A DNA stretch of 64,000 nucleotides from Serripes groenlandicus (GCA_031761405.1 JASEVX010000082.1:436501-500500); one strand, 5' to 3'. Positions 8,711-21,650 are shown, counted from the first letter of the stretch. A program made the numbers and translations. The notes: a model not told the origin generated them from the letters alone.

Positions 8711-9892
8711 ATCATTTGCTGTTGATCTTCTATAGAACTGAGAAAGTTCCAACTGACTTGAGATGTCAAATAGCATATATAAAATTGTGTTTGAAATTAA
8801 ATAATGGAAAGAGATTTTAACGCATGTTTCGCCTGCAGGAAGTTGCAAAATAAGTAAGAAAATAGCCTGAAAAATACGCAAAGGGGGAAAACTTCAAACA
8901 TATTCATGCTACAATAATAGTTCCACCGCACAGTACTTCTGCAGCTACCTGTACACCTGAGTTTGATACATTGGTCAATATGTGAGGAAAATTGGTGAAC
9001 AAGAAGTAATAAAATGGTAGAAAACAGTACAAATAGAAGCCATGGTCATGTTTCTTTTCCACTGTAAACCGGCAGATCACAAGTTATCTATAGACCAAGT
9101 TTGAAGTTAAAACATGAGGAAAAAAGAAGGAAAATGACAAAACTTAAAACAAATATAGATAACTCTAACAATAGTTATAGTTGAAATTTATTTAAGAAGC
9201 ATGCTTGAATTTGTTTCCTTGTATTGCTCTATTCTTCTGGTCGGAAGGTGTTATTAGTACGAAGTAATTCCACCGAACAGAAACAAAGTTATGACAAGTT
9301 CGTGAAAAGTGGACAGACAGACGACGGGGAAGTGATCCCTTAGTGTTTTCTTGTCTTGCAGATAGGCAAAACAAACATGTGTACCTGTACATGTGTACGT
9401 GTAAACTCTTAAAACCCTTTCTTCTCATTACTCTGTATAAGTGTAGCAAGTACGTAGTTAATCGGCCAAATAGAAAAAGAGTTATGACAAATTAATGCAA
9501 ATCTTGAAGGACAGTCGAGGGAGATGTGATCGTTATGTGTTTACCTGCCTTACAGGTGAGCAACTGTAAAACGGAGTATATTATGGCTATATAGTTTTTG
9601 CATAAATTATCTGTTTCTATGCTTTCATTCGTTTATGACGGCCTCAAACAAGTAAAATAGATTTTCAACAATACACATGAACTGCAACACGCGAAAATCG
9701 ACATTTATGGGAGACAGAAGTTCGTAAATAGTACGCCAACATCGGTGATCTAAAGGTCTTAATTTCTGGTCAACTTGTACTATGTTACAACACCCTCAAC
9801 ATGAGTGTTTTTCTAGTAAACAAGACGGAGGTATCTAAAGTTGGTCAAGACAGTTACTGTCCGTAATTCTTATCCAGGTGTAAAGTTGTTTA
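8711..9892. other. Non-coding with an imperfect tandem duplication
   Basis: Two stretches near 9260-9375 and 9460-9560 resemble each other (AAAGTTATGACAA, a GGACAG motif, GTGATC, then a pyrimidine tract ending in CAG and a GCAAAC motif), spaced about 195 bp. No gene is seen. Confidence 0.4.
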
Positions 9893-10104
9893 CTCTTTTC
9901 CAATTACAGACGCTTTCTGATGCCCCTGCAGCAGACGTTTTTGAAACATTGGGCTAAAAGATGCAATTGTTCATAATGAGGAATTTCTCCTATTGCTACA
10001 AGGTTTTCAACTCTATTTAATAATTATAATTACTTTTAAAAGATTTTTCTATATTTTTGCCTAGGTCGTCTGCTGTAGAATTATTGAATGTTGTAAAGGG
10101 TTAA
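9893..10104. mobile_element. piggyBac-like MITE (CCCTTTCC family), decayed
   Basis: Contains CTGCAGCAGACG near the left, a degenerate central hairpin, GTCGTCTGCTGTAG on the right and ends TGTAAAGGG followed by TTAA (10101-10104). The left end is eroded. Confidence 0.55.
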
Positions 10105-10329
10105 AGTCGTCTGCTTTGAAAAGTATCTAAGAATATTAATATACATGGAAAACAAGACTCATATACACTGTATTCGGTGCTTAGTTGAACAAATTGTTGA
10201 GACAAAATCTCGCTTTGAGCAATTTCTATATTTTCTCTAATAAGTATGAAAAGTTGTCTGTTTCAACGAAAGTGTATATTCTAAAGAGTGAGGGCGGTGC
10301 ATAGGTCATAATACAGTACATGTTTTATT

Positions 10330-11000
10330 AATACTGCAGGCAAACACAAGGTAATGAATACTGCAGACAAACATCCATCAGTGAATACTGCAGACAAACA
10401 CCAGTCAGTGAAAACTGCAGTAGAGTATATAAGTCAGTGAAAACTGAAGACAATATCAGTCAGTGAATACTGAAGATAAACACCAGTCCGTGAATACTGC
10501 ATACAAATTCTAAACAGTGGAAACTGCAATAGAAACACAAATCAGTGATTACTTAAGACAAAACACCAGTCGGTAAATATTGCAGGCATACATCAGTCAG
10601 TGCATGCTGTTGACAAATACCAATCAGAGAATAGTGCAGACAAGCAGGGAATACTGCAAAACTATGCCAGTCAGCAAATACTGCAGACAAACAACGGTCA
10701 GTAAATACTGCAGACAAGCACCAGTCAGTGAATATTGCAGACAAATAACGGTCAGTGAATATTCTAGACAAGTCCAAGTCGGTGAATATTGTAGACAAGC
10801 ACCAGTAAGTGGATACTGCACACACACAATACAAGTCAACGAAATATGCAGACAAATACCAGTCAGTGAGTACTGCAGATAAATGCTAGTCAGTGAATGC
10901 TGCAGACAAAAACAGTCGGTGAATACCGCAGGCGCACATAAATCAGTAAATACTGCAGGACAATATCAGTCAGTCATTACTGCAGACAAACACCAGTCTG
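10330..11000. repeat. 27-bp minisatellite
   Basis: Roughly 24 copies of a unit like GAATACTGCAGACAAACACC plus AGTCAGT, with CTGCAG in most. Divergence between units is high. The period is a multiple of three, so repetitive frames appear on both strands and are not genes. Confidence 0.9.
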
Positions 11001-11654
11001 TAGCATTGAAATCGGGTATAGACGAAACACATGTAGTGGGGAAAAAAACATAGAAAATGGAAAAGAGTAAAATTTGGCATTTCAGAATAGGTTAGGCTTA
11101 GACCAGCCTTTGCAGTAGTTTCGTCTTATCCGAGTATATCTAACTTGACAGAGCTTCTGACAATCTTTTGTAAGTAGTATTTGAACAGTGTAGATCTTGG
11201 GCTAGACAGTTCACAGGAGTCAACTTGTACCTTTCTCATGGGCGGGCTCTTTTCTTTCAATAGATATTGGGCGGTTTTGGTCCTTTGGTTATAATAAGCA
11301 CATGCATAGTGGTTTGTCGCATTTGTGGAACGTCAAGGCCATGTTATCAGATCTGCTGCAGTAAAATTATGCACATACCTGTATCTGTTTTCAGATTTAG
11401 CATTTAACCATCTACCTGATACAGACGACATCCGGTGGTAAAAACCGAAGACGTTTAAAACATATCATATTTTCTAGATGTTATCATTTATTAGACCATT
11501 TCAAAGCAGACGACTGATTTTTATCATACAATATGAACGGTGTTTGGCTGCCAATTAAGGGTGCCTGCTTCAAGCTTGTGATCAAAGGGTCTTAGTTTTG
11601 AAATCCGGATGAGAGTGGTGTGAACCTTGTAATTTTCCAACACAATCTACGCGC
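11001..11654. other. Non-coding
   Basis: No gene, RNA or repeat is recognised between the two minisatellites. Confidence 0.45.
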
Positions 11655-13065
11655 GTATTGGTGATGTATCCCGGAATACTTTGGTATGATCCTACTCACT
11701 CGGTGCATATATTGGTTATGTATCTCGAATCCCTTTGGAATATTCAAAAATACTCGATGATTGTATTGGTTATGTCTCTCGGAAAACATTGGGATATTCC
11801 TACACACACGTTGTGTATATTGATTATATATCTTGAAATCCGTTAGGATATTTAAACCCACTCGGTTCATGTATTAGTTAAGTATCTCAGAATACTTTAG
11901 AATATTCCAACAATATTTGGTAATTGATCTCGGCATGAATTGAAAATTCAATTACACACGGCGCTTATATTGGTTATGTTTGTCGGAATGCTTTATGATA
12001 TTCCTACACCTCGGTGCTAGCATTGATATTTATAAATCTCGGAATACTTTGGAATATTAAAACACGCTTGTTGCGTGTATTGGTTATGTATCTCGGAATA
12101 CTTTGGAATATTCCAAGACACCCGGTGCGTGTAATTGTTATTTATCTCGTAATACTTTTAGATATTCCAACTAAGTCGGTGCTTGTATTGATTATGTATA
12201 TCGGAATACTTTTGGATAATACAACACTATCAGATCGCGTATATGTCATATCTCGGAACACTTTGGGATATTTCAAGACAGTCGGCGGGCGTATTGGTTA
12301 TTTATCTCGAAAATCTTTGAGGTATTCCAACACACTCGGTGCGTGTTATGATTGTGAATATCGGAGTATTTTGAGATAAATATCTCGGAATACTTTGAGA
12401 TATTCAAACACACGCGATACGTGTATTGGATATATATCTCATAATACTTTGTGATATTCCAACACACTCGGTACATTTATTGGAAATGTATTTCTGAATA
12501 CAATGAAATATTCCAACACACTCAATGGGTGTATTAATTATGTATCTCAGAATTCTTCGGGAAATTTCAATACACTCGATGTGTGAATTTGTTATGTATC
12601 TCGGAATACTTTGGGAATATTCCTACACACTCTGTGCGTGTATTGGTTATCTATCTCAGAATACTTTGGGGTTTACCTACACACGGTGCGTGTATTTGAG
12701 AAATTTACCAGTTCCATGTATCCTGACACCAGCGAGTCAGACGTTCATGTAATGATAATCCCCACTCCTGAGCGCCAAGGAGCGAACGTCATTATTGGTT
12801 ATGTATCTCAAAAACCTTTTGCATATTTAAAACAATGCAAGAAAATACAAAGCATTCCATTACTTTACAATAGGCTTATTGCGTATATTTGTTAATATCT
12901 CAAATTCGATTGAGATATTCCCAAATATATGGTGCCTGTATTGGTTATATATCTAAGAATCATTTGAGATATTCCAATATATATGGTTCGTGTTTTGGTT
13001 ATGTCTCGGAATCGTGCGAGATATTCCCACATACATTGTGCGTGTTTTGGATATGTATCTTTGAA
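11655..13065. repeat. 54-bp minisatellite with internal dyad
   Basis: About two dozen units containing TTGGTTATGTATCTCGGAAT, ACTTTGGGATATTCCAACAC and ACTCGGTGCGTGTA. Most keep an inverted pair GGAATA...TATTCC. The array is interrupted at 12700-12795 by a SINE fragment and resumes in more diverged form to 13065. Confidence 0.9.
12700..12795 (-). mobile_element. SINE fragment inside the minisatellite
   Basis: ATCCTGACACCAGCGAGTCA and GCCAAGGAGCGAACGTCATTA match the reverse-complement core of the bivalve tRNA SINE seen at 23160-23540 and 39775-39985. Confidence 0.45.
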
Positions 13066-13089
13066 CAGACCTGGGAGTAGACAATGGTT

Positions 13090-13700
13090 AAACATAATTT
13101 GGAAGAACTTGCTTCATAATCGAAAGTGCATATGGCGATTTGGCTGGTTATCAAACTTGACCTAGACATTATGCCCACAAAAATGTTCACCATATTGGTG
13201 AAGATCGGAGAAAATATTCCACCTAGAGAACGGACAAGGTTAATTTTGCCAATTCTGAATAGTTCAAGGGCCATAACTCAAAAGAACCTTGTGCGATTTG
13301 GCTGGTTATCGAACTTAGCCTAATCATTATACCCTAAACATGTTCAACACGTTTGGTAAAGATCGAATGAAATATGTTCGACTTCGAGAGAGGACAATGC
13401 CAATTTTGCAAATGTTTGATAATTCAAGGGCCATATCTCAAAACGCTTATGGTGATTTGGCTGATTTTCGAACTTGGCCTAGAATTATTCCCAAATACAT
13501 GTTTAGCAACTTTTGGTGAAGATCTGAACAAAATTCGATCAATATTGATAATTCACAGGCCATAACTCAACATTGCCTTATGCTATTTGCCTGGTTATCT
13601 AATTTGGCCTAGAATTATTCCCACAATCATGTGCATGAAGTCTGGCAAAGATCGGATGAAAACCGTTTGACTTAGAGACCAGACAACATCTGTTCCCATA
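13090..13700. repeat. About 150-bp tandem repeat (GGGCCATAACTC type)
   Basis: Four imperfect units, each with TTCAAGGGCCATAACTCA, GATTTGGCTGGTTATCGAAC, a TGGCCTAGAATTATTCCC-like segment and TGGTGAAGATCGGA. This motif set is a common bivalve repeat. No coding content. Confidence 0.8.
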
Positions 13701-15015
13701 GAACAGCCAGTATACAAAGGGAGAGGTCATGTGCTACTTAAAAGTGAATATACCCCTTTTTAGCAACACGGCCTAGTTGTGTAAACCCTGTTCCTACTAT
13801 AACTTTGCGCGTAAGTTCAAATGATCAAATATCTCCCTTTTAATCACTTTCACAACATCACCTATACATGCACGTAACATGTACACAAGCTCTTAAGTCA
13901 TACACATGTATTTGCTAGATCAACCTAGCTGCGGACTCATTGGGTCATGCGTTGGGTGATGTGCTACCGTGATGGTAAATCTGAGAGAGAGTAAAAAGGC
14001 AACCTCTTACTATTTCATAAACGAGTCGGAAAGTGAAGAAAATCAGCAATCTCCAACACAGATTATCATACATTTAACATTTTGGGAAACGCGGATTCTG
14101 GAAAAAGGACAATTTGCTGTTTTTAGCAAGGGGCTCATTTCGAGACTGAAATATAGACTAGTGATTTACAATATCGGGATTGAATTACTTCACATCTGTC
14201 TTTCTATATCAGTTCTCCGTTTCTGAACACCATCTCGGGTTCAGACAGATGTCTTGGTAGTTGCAAATCGTATATAATGCCAATGGGAGGTGATGATCCG
14301 GGAATATTTTTTAAAAATGAATGGACTGTTTCCAGCTAATATACATGTCGGTCCTTTCGTACCGTCAAAGAGTTCCTGTCTATAAATCAAAATGCGGTAT
14401 CTTGTTGGCATATGAAGCCGGAAATGGATTTGATTCGACATCACTTACTCAAAAGAAAGAACTCGAAAGAAATTTTATGTTAAAATATATGATATTACAT
14501 GATTAAAAAATAAGATATATTTCTACGCTTTCAACATACTTGGTCGCGAGTAAAGTTCATGGGTGATTCCTAAATATTGTAAATCGAGTGGGGTAAAGGC
14601 AGTTTTTCGATTCCGACTCAAAAACAAATTCAGATAATCGAGTCCCAATGATAACACATATACTCAAAAAATCAAAATGATTGAAATGATAATAAAATAA
14701 ATAGTTGACAAAATATAAAATATACAGTAAATGTGTAATCCCTTCGAATAACGTTAATCAGGATTCTAAGTACTAGAGTATTTCATTCTGGATTCCTGCG
14801 TAAATACATCAGATTCTCAACAGAAATTAACCATAAAAATTCCAGAAGACGGGAATAAGATAATCAATTCTCAGTTAAAATATGCTCCAAAAGTGAATCA
14901 AATTATTAGATGATAGTTGTTTTTTATAAAGATAAAAGTCTTCAATTTTAAATAATTCGCTAGCTTGTTTATCGATTTTTAATGATATCATGAATAAACT
15001 CCTTACAATGAAATA
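13701..15015. other. Non-coding
   Basis: Short open frames near 13969-14226 and 14321-14506 lack recognisable motifs, splice context or a convincing start; I do not call them. No repeats are seen. Confidence 0.4.
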
Positions 15016-15088
15016 GTACGGTTACCGTAACGGTAAGCATATTCGGTTATCACGCGGGAGACCCGGGTTCGATTCCCAGTCTGGGCAG
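15016..15088 (+). tRNA. Degenerate tRNA-Asp-like sequence (tRNA pseudogene or SINE head)
   Basis: CACGCGGGAGACCCGGGTTCGATTCCC matches the anticodon 3' half and T arm of eukaryotic tRNA-Asp, with a perfect box B GGTTCGATTCC (15066-15076). The anticodon position reads ATC instead of GTC, the 5' side of the anticodon stem does not pair with GCGGG, and box A is poor. It is most likely non-functional. Confidence 0.5.
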
Positions 15089-16440
15089 ATATTTCTTTTA
15101 AATAAAAATATATCATAATTATCTTTTTAATTTTTGTCTTCTAAATTGCTTATATCAGTGGTGCAATTGTCATTTGATACCGCTGCAGCAAACTCCTTCA
15201 AAATGCTGGGATTTAAAATGAATTCAAAAGCAATGCATTTAAACTTTTCACCTATGCGTTGTGAAACACTTTAAGAAATTTATTAATTTGTTTGTGTGAT
15301 GTTTTACGTCGCCTTTAACACTATTTCAGTTATATCACGCTGAAGAAAATGTATATTACACAGGATTGTATTTCTGCTTTGATAGTAAAAGTGGACTCTC
15401 AATATCTTTATCATTGTTAGGCAATTGTGATTTTGATAGTTGCATTTAAAAAACCCGTCTACAATCCATTGTAAACCAGGAGGTGTGCTTAGCAGAAACT
15501 AACAAGATAGCAGATGCACCTATGTGTGTCAAGTTTTCGTATACCGATAGAATTCCATACTGTGTGTATTTTGCGTTCAACTCCTTTATCATTCAATATA
15601 TGGACATAACAACGTGCTATTCAAATGATGCCCAATCAAAGATACAATAAAATGTCGTGGCTCGTTAAGTAATTACAGCGGCACTTGTTACACTGTTTAC
15701 TCACGAAGAATGTAATAAGGGATCGGATTTTAAACCAAATATTTCATGCACCATGAAACAACAGATCCCCCATTAAGCTGGTATTTATACTGTTTAGTTT
15801 CGAATTGTGTAATTGTAAAGGACTAATTAACAAAAGTATAAAGTAAATATAAATTTTTTGAAGCGTTTCAGGGAAACCAACAGTATGCCATTTGCAACCA
15901 CTCTAAATTAAGGTTACACTATATTTACAAGCTATCTGATCTGCATCTGCACAGTTCGCGAATAACGCCCAGAAGGATTGTACTTCTGAACAGTCATGTG
16001 AACGTGGATAAGATATCATTGGTGCGCAGGAAGATCCTAATCTTCATTTGTATGGTTTATTTTATCACAATAAAAACATATTAAATGTCAGAGTATTCCA
16101 TGTGGCACACATATTACTGAACAAAAAAGAGCTGGCTGTAAGCTTTAAAAATTCCAATGAAAAACAATAGCCATTTATCATTTAACATTTCATTTAAAAG
16201 TGGAAACCCCTTTGTAGCAGAATGCGGCACAGTTTTATAACCCTATCAATGCTTTCACTTTGCAAACAAGGTGTAATTCTCAAACATCTTCAGTTCAGAA
16301 AATTTCACTTCGTTACATATACATGTACATGCATATAGCCTGTAAAATCACGTTCACTAGTTCAAAGCAATCATAAAGAGAAACATAAGCCAGTTTTTCG
16401 TAAGGTCATCACGTATCTTTATAGATGTTTAAACCAGAGA
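15089..16440. other. Non-coding
   Basis: A short reverse-complement SINE tail (ATGTTTTACGTCGCC ... TCAGTTATATCACG) lies at about 15298-15346. Otherwise nothing is recognised. Confidence 0.45.
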
Positions 16441-17100
16441 TAAAGGTAGGTTGAGCATTGAATTCAACGCGAGGGTCATGATGGACCTGGATCGTCCACC
16501 TGAGTTATGCAAATTGATTTGTCATGCCAACCTCAGAGTCAACTACAGTAACTGATTTTGTGGTCAGGTAAGCTAAATTAAGAGGGTCAAACTGACCAAT
16601 CTAGCTCCACTGTCGACTGGCGAAAGAACCAAACCCTTTCTTGTCTGTATTTTGTCAAATTAATATGTCTTGAGGTAGCTGATACTGATATTGTTTATAC
16701 CGGTTCGTAATTCAGAATCAGACTTTTACCTTCTGAGGAGCCCCACCCTCTGATGGTCATGTCTTTTGACCAATCAATATGGCGTAAAGTGATTTGGTAG
16801 AGGGTCATACAAGGAACATGTCTAAACAATTATTTGGAAATCTATCAAATTTTGTCGGAGGAGTAGATTGTAAAAGTGTTAACTATGTAAAGCAAAACTG
16901 CACCCGCGCCCCCAGTCGGCCATGTTTTCTGACCAATCAACATGGTCAAAAATAGTTTTCACTATGACCATATAATGCAAAACAGCCCTGCCTTTTTTTA
17001 CCAATAAACATGGCTTGACGGAATCTGCCAGAGGGTCAAACAATCATTTCTGCACACTTATATGAAAAAATATCTGCCAACCGCTTTGGAATAAGAAGGG
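16441..17100 (+). mobile_element. Fragment of the pearl/Helitron-like repeat
   Basis: GATTTGTCATGCCAACCTCA, TGGTCAGGTAAGCTAA and GCGAAAGAACCAA match the start of the element at 30440. Two repeats of GGCCATGTTTTCTGACCAAT-like sequence follow. The terminal hairpin seen at 32638 is missing. Confidence 0.5.
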
Positions 17101-17410
17101 GGTACTATTTATATGTCAGCCTAGATGCTTAACCTCAATTACCTTTGCGCATCAATCATACTTTAAACAAACGTCAGTGAAGCGTGTGGAATATCTTGTA
17201 GGAGGGGTCATGATAATTTGTGTTGTCAAAGGGAATACAACGTGATTTTGTTATCCTTGAATTAAGATAAAGTATATGTTACTACCGGTTACACAACGTT
17301 ATCACATGAGCGGCAAACATTCATTTTAATGGAAGTAAAGTGTACTTTATTTTTACAGTGAATCTTTGTCGGCGTATAAACACAGATCGGGGAGCGATAC
17401 ATACATCAAG
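17101..17410. other. Non-coding
   Basis: No feature is seen. Confidence 0.4.
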
Positions 17411-19230
17411 TCTATCAGCACGGTTATGGATGCGATTTAATGAAGCTACCTCACAGTATCAACACAGTGTGGTATGATATTTATTGGAGTGTGGTCAAGG
17501 TATCAATACAGCTTGAGGTGTGACTTAAAGGAGCTAGGTCACGGTATCAGTACCGTTAGGGGTATGACTTAATTGAGATAGTTCATAGTATCAGTACAGT
17601 TTGGAGTGTGATTTAATGGAGATAGGTCACGGTATCAGTAGAATTTGGGGGACGATTAAATGGAGCTAGGTCCCTTTATCAGTACAGTTTGATGTGTGCT
17701 TTAATGGGGTTAGGTGACAGTATCAGTACAATTTGGGGTTTGATTTAATTGAGCAAGGTCACGGTATTAGTACAGTTTGGGGTGTGATTTAATGGGGGCC
17801 AGGTCACGGTATCAGTACAGTTTCGGTGTGATTTGTTTAAGCGATGGCACTGTATCAGTACAGTTTAACGTGCAACTTAACGGAGCTAGGTCACCGTATC
17901 AGTACAGTTTTGGGTGTGACTAAATTGAGATAGGTCAAGGTATCAGTACAGTTTGGAGTGCGATTTAATCGAGCTAGGTCAAGGTATCAGTACAGTTTGG
18001 GTGTAATTTAAGGGGGTTAGGTCACGGTAACAGTCGAGTTTGTTGTGCGACTTAATTGAGCTAGGTCACGGTATCAGTACAGTTTGGGATGTGACTTCAT
18101 TGAGCAAGGTCACGGTATCAGTACATTTGGGGATATGACTTAATTGAGCTAGGTCACGGTATCAGTACAGGCTGGGGTGTGACGTAATGGATCTAGGTCA
18201 CGGTATCAGTACAGTTTGGGGTCTGACTTAAAGGAGCTGGTCACGGTATCAGAACAGTTTTGCATGTGACTTAATGGGGCTAGGTCAAGGTATCAGTACT
18301 GTATGGGGTGTGACTTAATGGATCTAGGTCACGGTATCAGTACAGTTTGGGTTGTAAGTTATATGGGCCAGGTCACGGTATCAGTACAGTTTTTGTTGTG
18401 ATTTAATGGAGCTAGGTCACGATATAAACACATTTAGGAGTGCTTTTTAATAGGGCCAGGTCACGGTATCGGTACAGCTATGAGTGCCATTTAATTGGGC
18501 CAGGTCACGGTATCAGTACAGTTAGGGGTGCGATTTCATGGGACCAGGTCACGGTATCAGTACAGTTTGGGGTGCGATTTACTAGGGCCAGGTCACGGTA
18601 TCAGTAGAGCTAGGGTTGCGATTTAATAGGGCTAGGTCACGGTATCAGTACAGTTTGGTGTGCGATTTCATATGTCACGGTATCAGTAGAGTGTGTTGTG
18701 TGACTTTGTTGAGCTAGGTCACGGTATCAGTATAGTTTGGGGTGTGATTTAAATGAGCTAGGTCACGGTATCAGTAAAAATTGGTGTGTGACTTATTTGA
18801 GATAGGTCACGGTATCAGTACAGTTTGGAGTGTGATTTAATGGGGCCTGGTCACGGTATCAATACAGTTTGGTTGTGATTTAATGGGGCCAGGTCACGGT
18901 ATAAATACAGTTTGGGTTGTGATCTAATGGGGCCAGGTCACGGTATCAGTACAGTTTGGGTGTGATTTAATGGGGCTAGGTCATGGTATCAGTTCATTTT
19001 GAGTGTGATTTAATGGGGCCATCTCACGGTATCAATACAGTTTAGGATTTGACTTAATGGAGCTAGGTCACGGTATCAGTACCGTTTGGTGTGTGACTTA
19101 CGGGAGCTAGGTTACGGTATAAGTTTACTGTGGGGTGTGACTTAAAGGAGCTAGGCCACGTGTCAGTACAGTTTGGGTGTGATTTAATGGGGCCAGGTCA
19201 AGGTTACAGTACAGTTTGGTGTGCAATTAA
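17411..19230. repeat. 44-bp minisatellite, about 40 units
   Basis: Unit: AGGTCACGGTATCAGTACAG followed by TTTGGGGTGTGATTTAATGG and AGCT/GGCC. Nearly every unit keeps GGTCACGGTATCAGTACAG; the second half is more variable. No gene is seen. The AGGTCA in each unit is the nuclear-receptor half-site consensus, by motif only. Confidence 0.95.
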
Positions 19231-19324
19231 ACTAGTTATTAACCATGGAAACGCCGTGAAATTACTAAAATAATGTTGAAATCTGTGTAAAAGAGAATGA
19301 TAACAAACAAACATAAATATTGAC

Positions 19325-19830
19325 TGGTACTAACGATTTCCCTCTGTTGCTGTCAGGTATCCGAGGATAGAAGTGAATATGATGGACTGTTGTCAAGATG
19401 AAGTACATGTAAATATTAAACGATTAAATTATTGTTGAAATTAACGATAGAAACATTCAAACAAAAAAGGGGAAGTTAAAATACAGACGAATTTATCAAA
19501 TACTATTTAATATATCGGAATATCTATACTCGATGTAATACCAAACGTAAATCGGCTTCCTTTAGAAGCCGACCCCTTTAATATACGAAATTAACAGGTA
19601 GTAACTATTTCTAATGTATGCAGGCACGTATGCTAGGATAGTATTGTGGATGGTGGAGAAGTAGTAAATATAAGATAGCACACAATTAAGTATGAAGTTA
19701 ACGATGAAAACACTTAACAAGACCAAAAGGAGAAGTAGAAATACAGACGTATGTTTAGATAGTATCTAATGTAAAGGAATATATATTTAATTTCAGTAAA
19801 ACCATACTTAAATCGGCTTCCTTACGAAGA
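19325..19830. repeat. Imperfect tandem duplication of about 265 bp
   Basis: 19325-19580 and 19591-19830 share in order a GTACTAACTATTTC-like start, CAGG...AGGATAG, TTAACGATAGAAACA, AGTTAAAATACAGACG and AAATCGGCTTCCTT. The two halves are strongly diverged. A SINE tail (AACGCCGTGAAATTACT) lies just upstream at 19250-19310. Confidence 0.7.
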
Positions 19831-21311
19831 TTTGTAATACTGTATGGCGATTTTCATTCGCTGATAATTGTTCATAAGTTAATTGTAATGTATCGGACAG
19901 TTATGTTATCCAGCTTTCATTTATGACACGGGCATATACATCTGGTTTATCTGTAACGTTTATATATATATATTGAAGGGGAATAACTGATTATTCATTA
20001 TTCTAGATTTTATGTTTTAGTTATCTCCCTTTGATAATCTGTTGCCGCCGTTCGTCCTCGCTACACAAGTCTGTCACAAGCTTGGTTTTACACACGCGTA
20101 AAATCATTGCTGCCGAACCTTGAGTAAACTGTCTATACTACAAATGTAGGCCCTTCTTATAATGAAGCATACACGTTGGCAAGTATTAAATAATTTTTAT
20201 TTCTTTTAAGTCCAATATATGTATAATCATATCCATGTCCGCATTTATTACATATAGTGCAATGAAAGGTAATACAAATTAATGCACATGGCCTTTCGTG
20301 ATATGAAAATTAAAAGACTGCCATATGCATAATATGTTACTATCATACGATAAGTTTGTAGATCATAATCATAATCATGTATCTATATGGTTTTTGACAA
20401 AGATATAATTATGTTTTAACTTACTAGTTTTAAAATAATCTTATGATATTCCCTAATTGTTTTTGTTTATGAATTTTTCTTACTTGTTTTTCTTTGCATT
20501 TATTCAGATATTCTTATCGTTACGTTATGTACCGCAGACATTGTGCTTAACGTATTTGTCTTATTGTTTAAGTTTACTTTTCAAATTATTATTTTTTAAC
20601 ATTTATAGTTGTTAATGTTATTTGCTTAAGCGCCTAAAATGACCTTTGATGTCGACGGACCTTAATTAAAACATCTCTCATTCACTATATTGTTGAACAC
20701 AGATTCGGAAACAATTTAAAGTAATACGAACAAAATGTTGAAACCTGATGTGAAAATGGGTATTGACTTTCAACTAATAAATAATATAAGGAATGTTTCG
20801 TTTTCTGAATGAATTCTCCAAATTAAGGAGTTTCGGTGGTCAAATTATGTTGTTATATTTCGGTGTTACATGTAGCTGTAAAACATGAGATTTGACCTAG
20901 TTTTTTAATCAATAAAATATTGTAAATAAAGTGCATTGTTCAAATCTAATCAGCAGGAAAATGACGTTAACTATTTCTATTAGTTGGTTTGTTTAAGAGA
21001 GGTATCCTGAGTGGCAAAGAAGCACCCAATAGGTGTGGTTTCATTACATATTTATCATGGTGTATCTTATTTACGTGATAATTAAAATTCAGGAAACAAA
21101 TTTCAAATGTGATCATAAATTGCATTCCGTCCGGACACTAGATTAGAAATAAGTCTATACATTTTACTATTTTAGAGATACATGCATTAACATTATATGA
21201 AATCAACTCAAATAAAGACATTTCTTTGAACCTGAAAAGAACGTATGGGTCTGTTGCCAGTCTAATTGGGGGACCCACACACACAAGAAATTTTAAAATT
21301 TATTTGTTATC
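19831..21311. other. Non-coding, AT-rich
   Basis: No gene or repeat is recognised in about 1.5 kb. Confidence 0.45.
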
Positions 21312-21525
21312 TTAACCCTTTCAGACTCCGAATTGTTTAAAGTAGACTCTTCCATGTTCAAACTCGGACGACTCTATTTTCATGTTATAGGAATTTTGGA
21401 ATATTTGTATAACTCACAGCCAAACAATGCAGATTTCAGGTGAGACAGCTCGTTACGAGCTGACTCACCTGAATCTGTATTATTTGCAAAAAGCTGAATA
21501 TTGTCTTTGGCGCAGAAAGAGTTAA
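21312..21525. mobile_element. MITE with TTAACYCTTTC ends and a central palindrome
   Basis: Left end TTAACCCTTTCAGACTCCGA, right end TTGGCGCAGAAAGAGTTAA, imperfectly inverted. The centre is a near-perfect palindrome (21431-21477) folding GCAGATTTCAGGTGAG onto CTCACCTGAATCTG around an AGCTCGT/ACGAGCT core. A relative with GCGCCAA/GGCACAGAAAGAGTTAAA ends is at 38140-38370. Confidence 0.6.
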
Positions 21526-21650
21526 ATAGCATGAAATAAAACATTATGACATAAATGAAACAAAATATTAAAACATTGTAAAAATGTATTTCTTTTTCAA
21601 ATGTATCGTGTGAGACTCTGTGCTGTTAACTATCAATGTATGTACTAAAT

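Noticed and set aside
10553..10882. Repetitive 100-codon frames on both strands
   Set aside because: The 27-bp period keeps frames open in several registers; frames on both strands argue against coding.
6724..13065. CRISPR-like repeat-spacer pattern
   Set aside because: Units are contiguous minisatellite repeats without unique spacers, in eukaryotic DNA.
15016..15088. Functional tRNA-Asp gene
   Set aside because: Anticodon stem does not pair, box A is poor and the anticodon reads ATC.
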